From an uncultured Pelagibacteraceae bacterium (GTDB lineage Bacteria; Pseudomonadota; Alphaproteobacteria; Pelagibacterales; Pelagibacteraceae), in NCBI GenBank assembly GCA_902629935.1, contig CACOSU010000003.1:97695-161694 (forward strand): a stretch of DNA of 64,000 nucleotides. Reading direction: 5' to 3'. The position numbers were made by a program, and so were the translations under genes. Under the pieces are notes generated by a model, which was not told where the DNA came from, made no database searches, and was given only the letters and a program-made list of their open reading frames with translations. Below are positions 28,459-36,745 of the stretch, piece by piece (the first letter of the stretch is position 1; each line of letters opens with the position of its first letter).

Positions 28459-28533
28459 TGAGAATGAAGTGTTTTTGCTTTATTATGTATTCATAATGAA
28501 AAACAAAACAAAAAAGAAAGTGAGAATAAAATA

Positions 28534-28800
28534 ATGACATATTGTTATACAACATTAAACAAACCATTAAGACAAACTGAAAAACAAAGAGAAAGCAGTT
28601 TGATTGCTGAAAGAAAGTTTTCAAAAAGAAATCCTTTAGCAGAAAAAAGATACGACATTAAAGTTAATAGTGAGTTTTCTCAAAATGTAATGATGAACAG
28701 ATATATGATGAAAACTGCCAACTTTAATACTCTTAATACAATACCAGATTACGCTAATTCAATGAGTGAAGTAATTGTTAAGCACCAGAAAGCAGCGTAA
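28534..28800 (+). CDS. Hypothetical protein
   Basis: An 88-residue soluble protein, not recognised; basic N-terminal half (KPLRQTEKQRE, AERKFSKRNP) and a Met/Asn-rich C-terminal half. It follows the 110-bp tandem repeats. Its TAA overlaps the next ATG by one base, so translation is coupled. Confidence 0.6.
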   Translation: MTYCYTTLNKPLRQTEKQRESSLIAERKFSKRNPLAEKRYDIKVNSEFSQNVMMNRYMMKTANFNTLNTIPDYANSMSEVIVKHQKAA

Positions 28801-29063
28801 TGAAAAGAGAATTAACGATAACAACTAATACTGAAGCATTAAGCAGATTAAGATTTCAAAACGATTGTTTGACAAATTATTTAAACAAACTTTCCGCCAA
28901 AGAAGAGATTTGTGAGTGTCTTAAATATCTCAATCATAGTGTTTCCAAAATCACAAATCTCTTCAATAAAGAAATTGATGATTATGAAAATTACTTAATT
29001 GAAGAAGCAAATGATTTTCACAGATTTAACAAAGAAGGTAGAAAATTAAATCTACTGAATTAA
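28800..29063 (+). CDS. Hypothetical helical protein
   Basis: An 87-residue acidic-to-neutral protein, probably all alpha-helical (TNTEALSRLRFQNDCL..., KITNLFNKEIDDYENYLIE). Not recognised. It is coupled to the gene before by a TAATG overlap. A perfect 14-bp inverted repeat lies within its coding sequence. Confidence 0.6.
   Translation: MKRELTITTNTEALSRLRFQNDCLTNYLNKLSAKEEICECLKYLNHSVSKITNLFNKEIDDYENYLIEEANDFHRFNKEGRKLNLLN
28902..28964. repeat. Perfect 14-bp inverted repeat inside a coding sequence
   Basis: GAAGAGATTTGTGA (28902-28915) and TCACAAATCTCTTC (28951-28964), 35-nt loop, within the 87-residue gene. A perfect repeat of this length in coding DNA is unlikely without selection; it might be a binding site or an mRNA structure. 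Confidence 0.55.
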
Positions 29064-29067
29064 CCGA

Positions 29068-29087
29068 ATTTGTTCCACCGAACAAAT
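29068..29087. repeat. 8-bp stem-loop ATTTGTTC / GAACAAAT
   Basis: A 4-nt loop (CACC) between perfect arms, located between the stop of the 87-residue gene and the ribosome binding site of the next gene. No U tract follows, so it is more likely an mRNA hairpin than a terminator. Confidence 0.45.
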
Positions 29088-29115
29088 AACTCAAACCCAT
29101 AACAGAAAGGATAGT

Positions 29116-29871
29116 ATGAGTAATAACAATGTTGCTATGAAAGATGATAGAGAAAATCTCTCTAAAGTTATTCAAGCAAATCAACCCAAAACCAAATCGT
29201 TTGACCCTTTACAGAATAGTATTCAAACTCTTCAAGTAAATGAGAAAACGCTTACCAATTACATAGAGCAAATTAAAACAAATATCTATGTTGGTAAGAA
29301 AGCAATGTATTTCGTTGCTAGAGATGTGTATGACGCCAAAGTAAATTTATCACCACCAGATTTTTCTAGGTTAGTTGAGAAATTTAAATGGAATGGTTCA
29401 ACACAAAGTAAAATCTTAGCGATTGGTCGTTCTGACAATCTATTTAAGATTTACAAACAAGGTCATCTACCAAGTAATTGGACAACTCTTTATGAGTTAT
29501 CAACTTTGACAGACGAAGAATTTAAGAAAGTCAGAAAGATACTTGAACCAGATGTTTCTTGGAACAAGATAGCGAAAGAGTTAGGTAAAACAAATACACC
29601 TGACCCTAATTGGTTGCTTAACTTCTTAAATGTAGAAGTTGATAAAAGAAAAGTGTCCGTTGCTGAGTTTGTTCAAACTTTAACTGCCATCAAAAAAGAC
29701 TTGAAGAAATACAAAGTAATCAAAGTCGTTGATGATAACAAAGAGAAAGTTCAAAAGAGTATTGAGAGATACATCAACTCTTTGAATAAGAAAAAGAAGA
29801 AAGCAGATAAAGACGCCAAGAAAAAAGAAAATAAGAGAAAGACGAAAGAGATAATTAAGAACGCTGCTTAA
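29116..29871 (+). CDS. Phage/plasmid-type regulatory or partition-like protein
   Basis: A 251-residue protein. The middle segment (about 70-150) reads LSRLVEKFKW-type helix, then SDNLFKIYKQGHLPSNWTTL and YELSTLTDEEFKKV; this 'P-x-x-W-T-x-L-Y-E-L' pattern is seen in DUF3102 and similar HTH-containing phage and plasmid proteins. The C-terminus is a Lys-rich coiled segment (about 215-251). AAAGGA precedes the ATG. Its precise role is unknown; DNA binding is likely. Confidence 0.6.
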   Translation: MSNNNVAMKDDRENLSKVIQANQPKTKSFDPLQNSIQTLQVNEKTLTNYIEQIKTNIYVGKKAMYFVARDVYDAKVNLSPPDFSRLVEKFKWNGSTQSKILAIGRSDNLFKIYKQGHLPSNWTTLYELSTLTDEEFKKVRKILEPDVSWNKIAKELGKTNTPDPNWLLNFLNVEVDKRKVSVAEFVQTLTAIKKDLKKYKVIKVVDDNKEKVQKSIERYINSLNKKKKKADKDAKKKENKRKTKEIIKNAA

Positions 29872-29882
29872 TTATTTTTAAA

Positions 29883-29907
29883 GAGTGGCGAATAACTTTC
29901 GCCACTC
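29883..29907. terminator. Strong 10-bp stem-loop between two element genes
   Basis: GAGTGGCGAA (29883-29892) and TTCGCCACTC (29898-29907) with a 5-nt loop, right after the 251-residue gene and 35 bp before the clamp gene. No U tract follows, so it may attenuate rather than end transcription. The arms share TTCGCCAC with the repeat at 24036-24066. Confidence 0.55.
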
Positions 29908-29941
29908 ATTCATTAGACATTAAAAACTAGGATTATTTATT

Positions 29942-30682
29942 ATGACCAAAACATTCACATTTACAGATAGAGATTTACAGATACTTACAAACTTTTCAGA
30001 AATATCTTCACATATTGAATTTAAAAAAGGAAGAAGACAAGCAACTTGTGAAACTAATAGAAGTTTTGTAGCGTTTTATGATTTTGATACAGAAATTAAA
30101 AATGAATTTTGTATATATGATTTAAAAGAATTTTTAAATTTAATTGACTTATTTAAAAATCCAAAAATTACTCTTAAAGAAAATAAACTTTTATTAAAAG
30201 AAGATAAATTAAAGATTGTTTATCCAACATCAGACACCAACATTATACTTAAACCAAACTATCCTGTTGTAGATAAAACAATAAAAAAATTTAATGAAAA
30301 AGATAATGATATTGAGTTTGATTTAACTGCTGACGATATAAGAGAAATTTACAGATTAAATAGAAAGATAAAACAACCAGACATAGCGATAGAAAATGAC
30401 GAAGGTAATATTGCCTTAAAGTTATTTACTAGAAATCAATATGATAGTTCAACTACTTTAACTCACATTTTAAATCAAAAAACTAATCATTCATTTAAGT
30501 TAAGATTTCAATTTCATAGATTTAAATTTTTGATTTCTGACTACAAAGTAGAGATACAAAAGTTTGGTAATAGTGGTGTTGTGAAGTTATCAAGTAAAGA
30601 AATACCACTAACCTATTGGTTTGCCCTTGAGGAAGATTCCATTTTTGATAGCAATGAAAGTGAGGTTAAAAACAATGCCTAA
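29942..30682 (+). CDS. T4 gp45-like sliding DNA clamp
   Basis: A 246-residue protein, close to T4 gp45 (228) and far shorter than the host beta clamp (about 370). The order of conserved segments follows gp45: LTNFSEISSHIEFKKG (gp45 has LKNFATINSGIMLKSG), a FDTEIKNEFCIYDLKEFLNL stretch (gp45 FDVAIYDLNGFLGIL), IVYPTSDTNIILKPN (IFWPAADPSTVVAPN), DLTADDIREIYRLNRKIKQP (AEDLQQLLRVSRGLQID), and the end LTYWFALEEDSIFD (ANYVVALEADSTHDF). In T4, gp45 is the polymerase processivity clamp and the coactivator of late transcription. It ends within the integrase start. Confidence 0.82.
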   Translation: MTKTFTFTDRDLQILTNFSEISSHIEFKKGRRQATCETNRSFVAFYDFDTEIKNEFCIYDLKEFLNLIDLFKNPKITLKENKLLLKEDKLKIVYPTSDTNIILKPNYPVVDKTIKKFNEKDNDIEFDLTADDIREIYRLNRKIKQPDIAIENDEGNIALKLFTRNQYDSSTTLTHILNQKTNHSFKLRFQFHRFKFLISDYKVEIQKFGNSGVVKLSSKEIPLTYWFALEEDSIFDSNESEVKNNA

Positions 30683-31916
30683 AATTAAAAAAGATACAAT
30701 TAAAAAACTACCACAAACACACTCATTAAAAATATTTAAATATGAGGGTAGTGAAAACTACTATTGTTCTTTTTATGTTGGACAAGTTCATACTAGAAAT
30801 GGAAATAAAGAACAAAGTTTAAAAGTAAAAAATAGAAAAGAAGCAGAGAAGAAAGCAAAAGAGATTTACAAAAATTGGTGGTTAGAGAATGAAAACATAA
30901 CACCAAAAAGAGAAAGAACTTTTGACCAAGATATTGCTCAACCTTATTTAAAAACAAGAATTACAAAATATAAAAATAAAGGAAGTGTGGTTAATACAGG
31001 TCAAAAAGAAAAATCCCAATATGATAGATTTATGAAATCATATTTTGAAGATGTTGATTATTTAAACCACGACCAATTATTAAGTGCTGTAAGTGATATT
31101 GTAGAAAATTTAAGACGAGAAGGAATTAAAGATACAACAATCTCAAAATATACGAACACAATATCATTGATGTTTAAAAGAGCATTTAACAATGCTGTGA
31201 TTAAGAAACTTCCAGATTTAAAAGAAGTTGTGACCTTAAAGAAAGTAAATGAAGTTCGTCCAATGTATCAACCTAATGAGTTGAATATGATTACTAATAA
31301 ATGCCGAGAAGAATATAACGAAACAAAAGATAAATTCTTCCTAGAATTAAAAGATTATATTAACTTAATTAGAAGTGCTGGTTTCCGACCAGGTGTTGAA
31401 CCATTAAAGATTAAAAGACACCAATTTAACTTTATAACTGATAAAGAAAATCCTACTGAACCAATTCTAGTATTCACTTTATTTGGAACAAAAACTAAAC
31501 CAAGACATACATTAACTTGTCACCCATATTTTACTAAAAATATTTTTATTCCAGAAATACAAAAAAGAAATCCAAATCCTAAACAAGACGATTATCTGCT
31601 ATTTCCTAATGTAAGAGATAGACAACAATTGTATGAAAGAATTAGAAAAAATTTTACAAGAATTTCTAGCGAATTAGGATTGTATGTAAGAAATGGTTCA
31701 ACTCGTCCATTATACTCAATCAGACATACATTCATTACTCAAAGATATAACCAAAATGCCCCTCTTCAAGTAATCGCCAGAAACTCCAATACATCTGAAA
31801 CGATTATCAAATCAAACTACCTAGACGAGAGTAATGAAATGATAGTGTCTGAACATAAGAAATTATTCGGTTCAACGAAATCAACGAAGTCAAAAGACAA
31901 AGTGAGGACAAAATAG
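30675..31916 (+). CDS. Tyrosine integrase of the element
   Basis: A 413-residue site-specific recombinase with an N-terminal arm-binding and SAM-like core-binding part, then the catalytic domain. Arg238 is in SAGFRPGVEPLKIK; the second box reads LYSIRHTF (Tyr347 in place of the usual His, Arg350 and His351 present); the nucleophile is Tyr382 in KSNYLDES. The third His/Trp box is divergent (VIARNSNTSE). The ATG at 30675 has GTGAGG upstream and overlaps the clamp stop. It sits beside attR as expected, and its last codons contain arm-type repeats. Confidence 0.92.
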   Translation: MPKIKKDTIKKLPQTHSLKIFKYEGSENYYCSFYVGQVHTRNGNKEQSLKVKNRKEAEKKAKEIYKNWWLENENITPKRERTFDQDIAQPYLKTRITKYKNKGSVVNTGQKEKSQYDRFMKSYFEDVDYLNHDQLLSAVSDIVENLRREGIKDTTISKYTNTISLMFKRAFNNAVIKKLPDLKEVVTLKKVNEVRPMYQPNELNMITNKCREEYNETKDKFFLELKDYINLIRSAGFRPGVEPLKIKRHQFNFITDKENPTEPILVFTLFGTKTKPRHTLTCHPYFTKNIFIPEIQKRNPNPKQDDYLLFPNVRDRQQLYERIRKNFTRISSELGLYVRNGSTRPLYSIRHTFITQRYNQNAPLQVIARNSNTSETIIKSNYLDESNEMIVSEHKKLFGSTKSTKSKDKVRTK

Positions 31917-31946
31917 ATGTTCCTCTCAACGAAGTTCTCAACGAAG
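31871..31946 (+). repeat. Right arm-type repeats (four TCAACGAAG-type units)
   Basis: Units are at 31871-31880 (TTCAACGAAA), 31881-31890 (TCAACGAAGT), 31925-31936 (CTCAACGAAGTT) and 31937-31946 (CTCAACGAAG). The first two lie within the last codons of the integrase gene, the others between its stop and attR. They match the left repeats. Confidence 0.7.
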
Positions 31947-31995
31947 AAATTCCATTTAGTAAGTAAATATGCTAATTATCCTACTTGGGACGAGA

Positions 31996-32008
31996 AACAG
32001 AACGCCCC
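31996..32008 (+). repeat. attR: right 13-bp attachment repeat
   Basis: AACAGAACGCCCC, identical to 22583-22595, 80 bp after the integrase stop and 4 bp before the ppdK stop codon. Sequence beyond it is presumably the original chromosomal continuation of ssrA. Confidence 0.85.
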
Positions 32009-32012
32009 CTAC

Positions 32013-34679
32013 TTAATTTAATTTTTTTTTAATTTCAGCTTGAGCGGCAGCCAACCTTGCAACAGGAACTCTATAAGGCGAACAAGAAACATAATCCAAT
32101 CCAGCATTAGAACAAAAAGATATACTATGTGGATCTCCTCCATGCTCTCCACAGATACCCAACTTTAGATTTTTGTTTTGTTTTCGTCCTTTTTCTACTG
32201 CTATTTCAACTAAATCTGAAACTCCTTCATCTATTGAAACAAAAGGATCAACAGAAAATATTTTATTTTCTAAATAATCATTTAAAAATTTACCACTATC
32301 ATCTCTACTAATCCCAAAAGTAGTCTGAGTTAAATCATTTGTTCCAAAGCTAAAGAATTCTGCATGTTTAGCAATTTCCTTTGCTTTTATTGCTGCTCTA
32401 GGTAATTCAATCATCGTTCCTACTAAAAATTCTATTTTCAATTTATTTTCTTGTTGAACTTTACTAGCAGTTTTAATTACTAATTCTTTCATTATTTTAA
32501 TCTCAGCCTCTGTAGATACTAAAGGTATCATTATTTCAGGAAATGCAGATTTAATTTTATTTTTTTTTAGGTAAGCCAAAGCCTCAAATATTGCTTTACA
32601 TTGCATTTCATAAATTTCAGGAAAAGATATTCCCAAACGACATCCTCTATGACCTAACATAGGATTTTGCTCATGTAGCTCTTCAATTCTTGACTCAATC
32701 TCTTTAACTTGTAAATTAACTATACTAGCAACCTCATTAATTTCTTTTTCTGTACGTGGTAAAAATTCATGTAATGGTGGGTCTAATAATCTAACTGTTA
32801 CCGGTAATCCGCTCATGATTTTAAAGATATCTATAAAATCTTTTCTTTGATGCGGTAACAGTTTTTGTAATGCTATTGCTCTGTCATTTTTCGTTTTAGA
32901 TAATATCATTTCTCTTACAGACAAAATTCGTTCTTCATCAAAAAACATATGCTCAGTTCTGCATAATCCAATTCCCTCTGCACCAAAATCTTTTGCTGTT
33001 TTGGTATCTTTTGGAGTCTCAGAATTTGTTCTTACTTTTAATTTCCTAAAGCTATCTGCCCAAGACATTAACTTAGAAAAATCACCAGATATTTCAGGCT
33101 TCACAGTTGAAACACTTCCAACAATAATTCTTCCGGTTGAGCCATCAATAGTGATTATGTCTCCCTCATTAATCTCCATTGATGAAGTTTTAAAAGATTT
33201 ATTTTCATAGTTTATATCGATTTCACTCGATCCTGAAACACACGGTCTGCCCATACCTCTTGCAACAACAGCCGCATGACTTGTCATTCCTCCTCTTGCT
33301 GTCAAAATTCCCTTAGCAGCATGCATTCCTTGTATATCTTCTGGAGAGGTCTCTACTCTTACCAAAATTGTATCTTGCATCATTGCTGTTAATCTTTCAG
33401 CTTCTTCTGATGTAAATACAACTTTGCCACTAGCTGCACCTGGTGATGCTGGCAATCCATTTGCTATTACGTTAATTGAACTTTTTTCATCCAAAGTAGG
33501 ATGCAAAAGTGTATCTAAAGAGTTTGGGTCAATTCTTAATACAGCTTCTTTTTTAGAAATTAATTTTTCTTTAACCATATCAACTGCAATCTTGACTGCT
33601 GATTTTGCTGTTCTTTTTCCTGATCTTGTTTGAAGCATCCATAATTTATTATTTTCGACTGTAAACTCTACGTCTTGCATATCTTTGTAATGCATCTCTA
33701 ATTTTTTCAAAATTTTTTGAAGTTCTTTAAAGACTTTAGGCATAGATTCTTCCATTGATAATTTTTTTACTTTGGCATCTCTCTTAGCTTTTTTTGTTAT
33801 ATATTGTGGTGTTCTAGTACCTGCCACAACATCCTCACCTTGCGCATTAATTAAATACTCACCATATATTTCATTTGATCCATCTGATGGATTTCTTGTA
33901 AAGACAACTCCTGTTGCACAATCATCACCCATATTTCCAAAAACCATTGATTGAACATTTACAGCAGTTCCCCACTCCGCTGGAATTTGATTTAGTTTTC
34001 TATATACTTTTGCTCTATTACTTTCCCAAGATAAAAATACTGCACTTATTGCTCCTAGTAATTGTTCATAAACATCTTGAGGAAAATCTTTTTTAGCCTT
34101 TTCTCTTACTGTTCTTTTAAAGTCTTCAATTAGTCCATCCCAATCACTTTCATCTAAATCTGTATCTAACAAAACACCTTTCGTAAGTTTATAATTTTCA
34201 ATTAATTCCTCAAAATGATAACCTTCAACCCCCATAACTACATTACCGTACATTTGAATGAATCTTCTATAACTATCTTTAGCAAATCTTCCATTTGAAG
34301 TTTTAATTGCTAAAGCTTTAACTGTTTTATCGTTCAGGCCCAAATTCAGAATAGTATCCATCATACCAGGCATTGATACTCTTGCACCAGAACGTACAGA
34401 CAATAAAAGTGGATTTTTTAAGTCTCCAAATTTTTTAGAAACATCTTTTTCAATTAATTTTAATTCTTTTTTAATTTGGGAAGTTAAATTTTTATTTAAT
34501 TTTTTTTTATCCTTGTAAAAAATTTCACAAACCTTTGTTGATATTGTAAAACCTGGAGGCACAGGGAGACCCATTCTTCCCATTTCAGAAAGATTAGCAC
34601 CCTTTCCTCCTAAAAAGTTTTTAGGATTTTTAATTTTTTTACTATCCTTAGATTTAAAGTTTAATATAAGTTTTTTCAT
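32013..34679 (-). CDS. ppdK: Pyruvate, phosphate dikinase
   Basis: Interconverts pyruvate, ATP and Pi with PEP, AMP and PPi. The 888 residues show the N-terminal nucleotide-binding domain (LGGKGANLSEM), the swivelling phosphohistidine domain with catalytic His in GGMTSHAAVVARGMGRPC, and the C-terminal PEP-binding barrel (GTNDLTQTTFG, GICGEHGGDP). Its stop lies 4 bp from attR. Its ATG overlaps the glyS stop by one base. Confidence 0.98.
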   Translation of the reverse strand: MKKLILNFKSKDSKKIKNPKNFLGGKGANLSEMGRMGLPVPPGFTISTKVCEIFYKDKKKLNKNLTSQIKKELKLIEKDVSKKFGDLKNPLLLSVRSGARVSMPGMMDTILNLGLNDKTVKALAIKTSNGRFAKDSYRRFIQMYGNVVMGVEGYHFEELIENYKLTKGVLLDTDLDESDWDGLIEDFKRTVREKAKKDFPQDVYEQLLGAISAVFLSWESNRAKVYRKLNQIPAEWGTAVNVQSMVFGNMGDDCATGVVFTRNPSDGSNEIYGEYLINAQGEDVVAGTRTPQYITKKAKRDAKVKKLSMEESMPKVFKELQKILKKLEMHYKDMQDVEFTVENNKLWMLQTRSGKRTAKSAVKIAVDMVKEKLISKKEAVLRIDPNSLDTLLHPTLDEKSSINVIANGLPASPGAASGKVVFTSEEAERLTAMMQDTILVRVETSPEDIQGMHAAKGILTARGGMTSHAAVVARGMGRPCVSGSSEIDINYENKSFKTSSMEINEGDIITIDGSTGRIIVGSVSTVKPEISGDFSKLMSWADSFRKLKVRTNSETPKDTKTAKDFGAEGIGLCRTEHMFFDEERILSVREMILSKTKNDRAIALQKLLPHQRKDFIDIFKIMSGLPVTVRLLDPPLHEFLPRTEKEINEVASIVNLQVKEIESRIEELHEQNPMLGHRGCRLGISFPEIYEMQCKAIFEALAYLKKNKIKSAFPEIMIPLVSTEAEIKIMKELVIKTASKVQQENKLKIEFLVGTMIELPRAAIKAKEIAKHAEFFSFGTNDLTQTTFGISRDDSGKFLNDYLENKIFSVDPFVSIDEGVSDLVEIAVEKGRKQNKNLKLGICGEHGGDPHSISFCSNAGLDYVSCSPYRVPVARLAAAQAEIKKKLN

Positions 34680-36745
34680 TAACGGGAGTCAATTAGAGAA
34701 AAATTAACATAATTGTTAAACGTTTTACACATCATTTGGATTAGTTCCAACCTATTCTTCTTTATGACCTGATCATCTTCGTTAACAATTACATTATCAA
34801 AAAAGTCAAAAACCTCTATTTTAACGCTAGCTAAATTGTCCAATGTTTGAACATAATTTTCATCTTTATTAATACCTGAAAAATATTTCCTTAATTCACT
34901 AATTTTCTTAAATAAATTTTTTTCTAACTCAGTTTTAAAAATACCAGGGTCAGTTGTATTTGATAATTCTATTTTACCATTTTTTAATTCACTGTCTAAA
35001 ATGTTTGAAGCTCTTTTATAACTTGCAATAATATCTAAACCATTTGGTTTGTTAATAATTTTATTCAAATGTTTAGCTTTATTAAAAATAACAACAGATT
35101 GATCTAAGTTAAAAGAACTGGTTGACGCTTGAATTATATCATTTCTTATATTTTCCTCCCTCATGTGGTATTTTAATCTATCCATTAAAAAATCTGATAA
35201 TTCATTTTGTAAAAATTGGTTATCAATTTCAAAACCTTGATCTAAATACAGGCTAGAAGAATAATTAATTAGATCTTTTATTTTAAAGTCTTTTTTATTT
35301 TCAACTATTATTCTTATTACTCCCAATGCTAATCTTCTTAGAGCATACGGATCTTTAGAACTTGTTGGCTTTTGATTTAAACCAAAAAAACCAACTAAAG
35401 TATCTATCTTATCAGCCAAAGAAAGGGCTATGCTAAATGGTTTTTTTGGAACTATTGAACCTGAGCTTGTAGGTAAATATTGCTCGCTTATTGCCAAAGC
35501 TAAATCTTTATCAAAACCTTGTGCGTTAGCAAAATAACCCCCCATTATACCCTGTAGTTCTGGAAATTCACCCACTAGTTCCGATAATAAATCAACTTTA
35601 CAAATTGATGCTGACAATTCAACTTTTTCTTTACTGATTAAAAGTTCATCAGATATCATTCCACCCAATTTTCTCATTCTTTGGGCTTTATCGAAATAAC
35701 TTCCTAATCCTTTAAAATAATTCATTGATTTTAATTCAGTAACTTTTTTGACCATATTTTGAGATTTATCTTTTTTCCAAAAAAATTCTGCGTCACTTAA
35801 TCTTGCTTCAACTACTCTTTCATTTCCTAATTTAATTAATCCCTTTTTATCTTTTTTGTTTGCAACCACTAAAAACTCATTGGTAATATTTTCTTTATTA
35901 TCAAATATAGGAAAATATTTTTGATGATATTGCATAGTAATAATTAATATTTCTTTTGGAATATTTAAAAATTTCTTATCAAATTCACAAAGAAGGATAT
36001 TTGGTTGATCTGTTAAATCTACAACCTCATTAAGTAATCTCGGATTATGTTTAATCTTAATATTTTTATTTTTTAATATATTATTGAATTTTTTTTCTAT
36101 TAACTTTTTTCTTTCATTGTGATCAACGATAATGTTAATTTTTTTAAAAAAACTTTTATAATTTTTAAATTCTAAGAAAGACTTTTTATTTTCCTCAAAT
36201 TCTTTATCAATAAAAGTCAAATTAGAAGATGTTAAGTGATGAAAATTAAAATTTAATTTTTTTTTATCAAATACAGCTAGAATTGACTTTAATGGTCTGC
36301 CCCAATTTAGGTCAAAAGTTCCCCAATACATTGATTTTTTCCATTGAATTTTACCTAATAATATTGGGATAAATTCCTCTAGTAATTCATGTGTGTACAA
36401 TTTTTTTGATTTTGTCTTGAAAAAATAAAATTCCCCTTTGTCAGTGTTCTTTTGGTAGAGATCCTTTTTTAATATTTTATTTGACCTAACAAACCCCTCC
36501 AGTGCAACCTCTGGTGACTTAATATTTGGACCTTTAATCTCCTCAGATTTTAGCACAACATTTTTTTGAATACCTTTAAACAATATAACTAATCTGTTTG
36601 GTGTTGAGTATGATAAGCTTTTTTTAAATAAAATTGACTTTTCTAAAAAAAAATCATTAAAACGTTTAAGTAAATCTTCCCTTAAATTTTGTTGAAGATT
36701 TGAGGGCATTTCTTCACTAAATAATTCTAAAAAAAACTCTGACAT
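34679..36745 (-). CDS. glyS: Glycyl-tRNA synthetase beta subunit
   Basis: The 688-residue tRNA-binding subunit of the heterotetrameric alpha2beta2 enzyme. It begins with SEFFLELFSEEMPS, typical of GlyS, and contains LSDAEFFWKKDKSQ, LGSYFDKAQRMRKL and LALSLADKIDTLVGFF (the HD-like region). It is translationally coupled to glyQ (one-base overlap). Confidence 0.97.
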   Translation of the reverse strand: MSEFFLELFSEEMPSNLQQNLREDLLKRFNDFFLEKSILFKKSLSYSTPNRLVILFKGIQKNVVLKSEEIKGPNIKSPEVALEGFVRSNKILKKDLYQKNTDKGEFYFFKTKSKKLYTHELLEEFIPILLGKIQWKKSMYWGTFDLNWGRPLKSILAVFDKKKLNFNFHHLTSSNLTFIDKEFEENKKSFLEFKNYKSFFKKINIIVDHNERKKLIEKKFNNILKNKNIKIKHNPRLLNEVVDLTDQPNILLCEFDKKFLNIPKEILIITMQYHQKYFPIFDNKENITNEFLVVANKKDKKGLIKLGNERVVEARLSDAEFFWKKDKSQNMVKKVTELKSMNYFKGLGSYFDKAQRMRKLGGMISDELLISKEKVELSASICKVDLLSELVGEFPELQGIMGGYFANAQGFDKDLALAISEQYLPTSSGSIVPKKPFSIALSLADKIDTLVGFFGLNQKPTSSKDPYALRRLALGVIRIIVENKKDFKIKDLINYSSSLYLDQGFEIDNQFLQNELSDFLMDRLKYHMREENIRNDIIQASTSSFNLDQSVVIFNKAKHLNKIINKPNGLDIIASYKRASNILDSELKNGKIELSNTTDPGIFKTELEKNLFKKISELRKYFSGINKDENYVQTLDNLASVKIEVFDFFDNVIVNEDDQVIKKNRLELIQMMCKTFNNYVNFSLIDSR

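Larger units (their letters stand above)
22583..32008. mobile_element. 9.4-kb integrative element inserted at the 3' end of ssrA (possible phage satellite)
   Basis: Bounded by a 13-bp direct repeat (22583-22595 and 31996-32008), the left copy being the last stem of tmRNA. A tyrosine integrase gene lies next to the right end, and repeated TCAACGAAGT-type sites lie inside both ends. It carries mostly unknown small genes, a gp45-like clamp, a possible HUH initiator and a minus-strand cargo operon. The flanking genes thyX and ppdK are core genes. No virion, packaging or conjugation gene is recognisable, so an independent phage or conjugative element is unlikely. Confidence 0.9.

Noticed and set aside
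28474..28482. TTTGCTTTA, resembling a T4 MotA box, upstream of the 28534 gene
   Set aside because: Spacing to a -10 is not clear, only one copy is seen, and there is no sign of MotA; too weak to claim a middle promoter.
22583..32008. CRISPR array or toxin-antitoxin pair within the element
   Set aside because: No regular spacer-repeat pattern is present; the RHH protein has no recognisable toxin partner next to it.
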